Of a stretch of 64,000 nt of DNA, positions 63,650 to 64,000 are shown one piece after another. The notes under the pieces were generated by a model, which did no database searches, had not been told where the DNA came from, and worked only from the letters and a program-made list of their open reading frames with translations. The translations under genes were made by a program, and so were the position numbers. How positions within the stretch are numbered: position 1 is the first letter of the stretch; each line of letters begins with the position of its first letter. The stretch comes from Solimonas variicoloris DSM 15731 (GTDB taxonomy: Bacteria; Pseudomonadota; Gammaproteobacteria; Nevskiales; Nevskiaceae), in the NCBI RefSeq assembly GCF_000382285.1, contig NZ_KB907926.1, forward strand, positions 398,067 to 462,066. Direction: 5' to 3'.

Positions 63650-64000
63650 TCAAGCCGAGATCTCTAGACGTCGGCTGCGACCGAAAGCTGTGGCAACTCG
63701 AAGCAGCTTTGCTCCACATGCCGAACCGGTATGAGGCGACCTCGGCACCCATCCCCGATCTGAAATTAAACAATGCACATCGATTGGCTTTATTCCGTAC
63801 TCGCCGCCGCAAAAGAACTGCCAATACGGATTCTCCGCCCATCGCTGAACGACGCTCTCGTCGCTCTCGCCAAAGGCGTGCTTGAGGTACAGCAGCCCGA
63901 CCATCAGCCGGATCGGCAGGCGTGGGCGACCTGCTGCGCTGGTGCCTGCGCCCACCACCTGCAAGCTCGGGCCGAACAGATCCAGGCCTTCGATCGGGCG
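63650..64000 (-). mobile_element. IS5-family transposase remnant, cut by window edge
   Basis: Read on the minus strand from base 64000, the frame gives GRPRLPIRLMVGLLYLKHAF, then ESDESVVQRWAENPYWQFFCGGEY, the N-terminal (DUF772) part of IS5-family transposases. After about base 63785 the reading departs from the family (the expected step to a Pro/Ser-Leu-x-Arg-Trp-Arg segment is missing) and stops at 63650, before any DDE residues. The 5' part continues outside the window. It is a truncated copy and cannot be active by itself. Confidence 0.78.

Noticed and set aside
63388..63885. Open frame of 165 codons on the plus strand near the right end
   Set aside because: The product resembles no family, overlaps the transposase remnant on the other strand, and lacks a convincing ribosome-binding site.

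Overview
This 64-kb window is a dense, high-GC stretch (close to 70% G+C by eye) from the chromosome of a gammaproteobacterium. Two gene neighbourhoods support that placement. One is a Pil-Chp twitching-chemosensory operon beside gshB-algH-ruvX-pyrB-pyrC', which in Pseudomonas lies next to pilGHIJ. The other is the trmJ-cysE-isc-ndk-rlmN-pilF-rodZ-ispG-hisS-yfgM-bamB-der string typical of Gammaproteobacteria. Base composition and the gshA type would suit the Nevskiales/Xanthomonadales side of the class, but that is inference. No rRNA, tRNA or CRISPR array was seen.

Layout. 1-357: 3' end of tag. 0.4-7.8 kb: copper/heavy-metal resistance cluster (His-rich secreted protein, TolC-type lipoprotein with a metal-binding-like tail, Tat multicopper oxidase, Met-rich periplasmic protein, MerR regulator, CPx-type ATPase). 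7.9-9.7 kb: di-iron/metal-dependent hydrolase family gene with a MerR-type regulator and two strong inverted repeats. 9.7-19.0 kb: mixed housekeeping and accessory genes (PAP2-like, cysS, aminopeptidase lipoprotein, alpha/beta-hydrolase lipoprotein, AI-2E-type permease, MBL-fold hydrolase, LuxR-type regulator, CDF transporter). 19.0-26.6 kb: chpC-chpA-pilI-pilG on the minus strand. 26.7-33.6 kb: gshA, a secreted protein of unknown function, gshB, algH, ruvX, pyrB and the non-catalytic pyrC'. 33.6-36.0 kb: pilH and pilJ, the other half of the chemosensory system. 36.3-37.9 kb: ATP-dependent PEP carboxykinase.

38.0-42.3 kb: a two-component system divergent from a redox module made of a cytochrome b561, an outer-membrane cytochrome-porin fusion resembling the Cyc2 type, and a small periplasmic cytochrome c. 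A textbook PmrA/QseB-type box (CTTAAG-N5-CTTAAG) lies in the divergent spacer. 42.4-45.0 kb: FAH-family hydrolase, DUF502 membrane protein, AmpG-like permease. 45.0-54.3 kb (minus strand): der, bamB, yfgM, hisS, ispG, rodZ, pilF, rlmN (with a decayed copy of its own 3' end just downstream) and ndk. 54.4-60.6 kb (minus strand): a remodelled iron-sulfur locus (iscA, an IscU-like protein without the first ligand cysteine, two cysteine desulfurases) interrupted by a YefM-YoeB toxin-antitoxin cassette and galE, then cysE and trmJ. 60.7-63.2 kb: suhB, then a DUF47/PiT phosphate transport pair. 63.2-64.0 kb: lower-GC sequence without a convincing gene, ending in a broken IS5-type transposase that runs off the window.

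The strongest candidates for something little described are the Cyc2-like redox module under a PmrA-type box and the rebuilt isc locus with its atypical scaffold protein and embedded toxin-antitoxin cassette. One caution about assembly quality: a 13-base match to the 3' end of Illumina adapters lies between suhB and the DUF47 gene.
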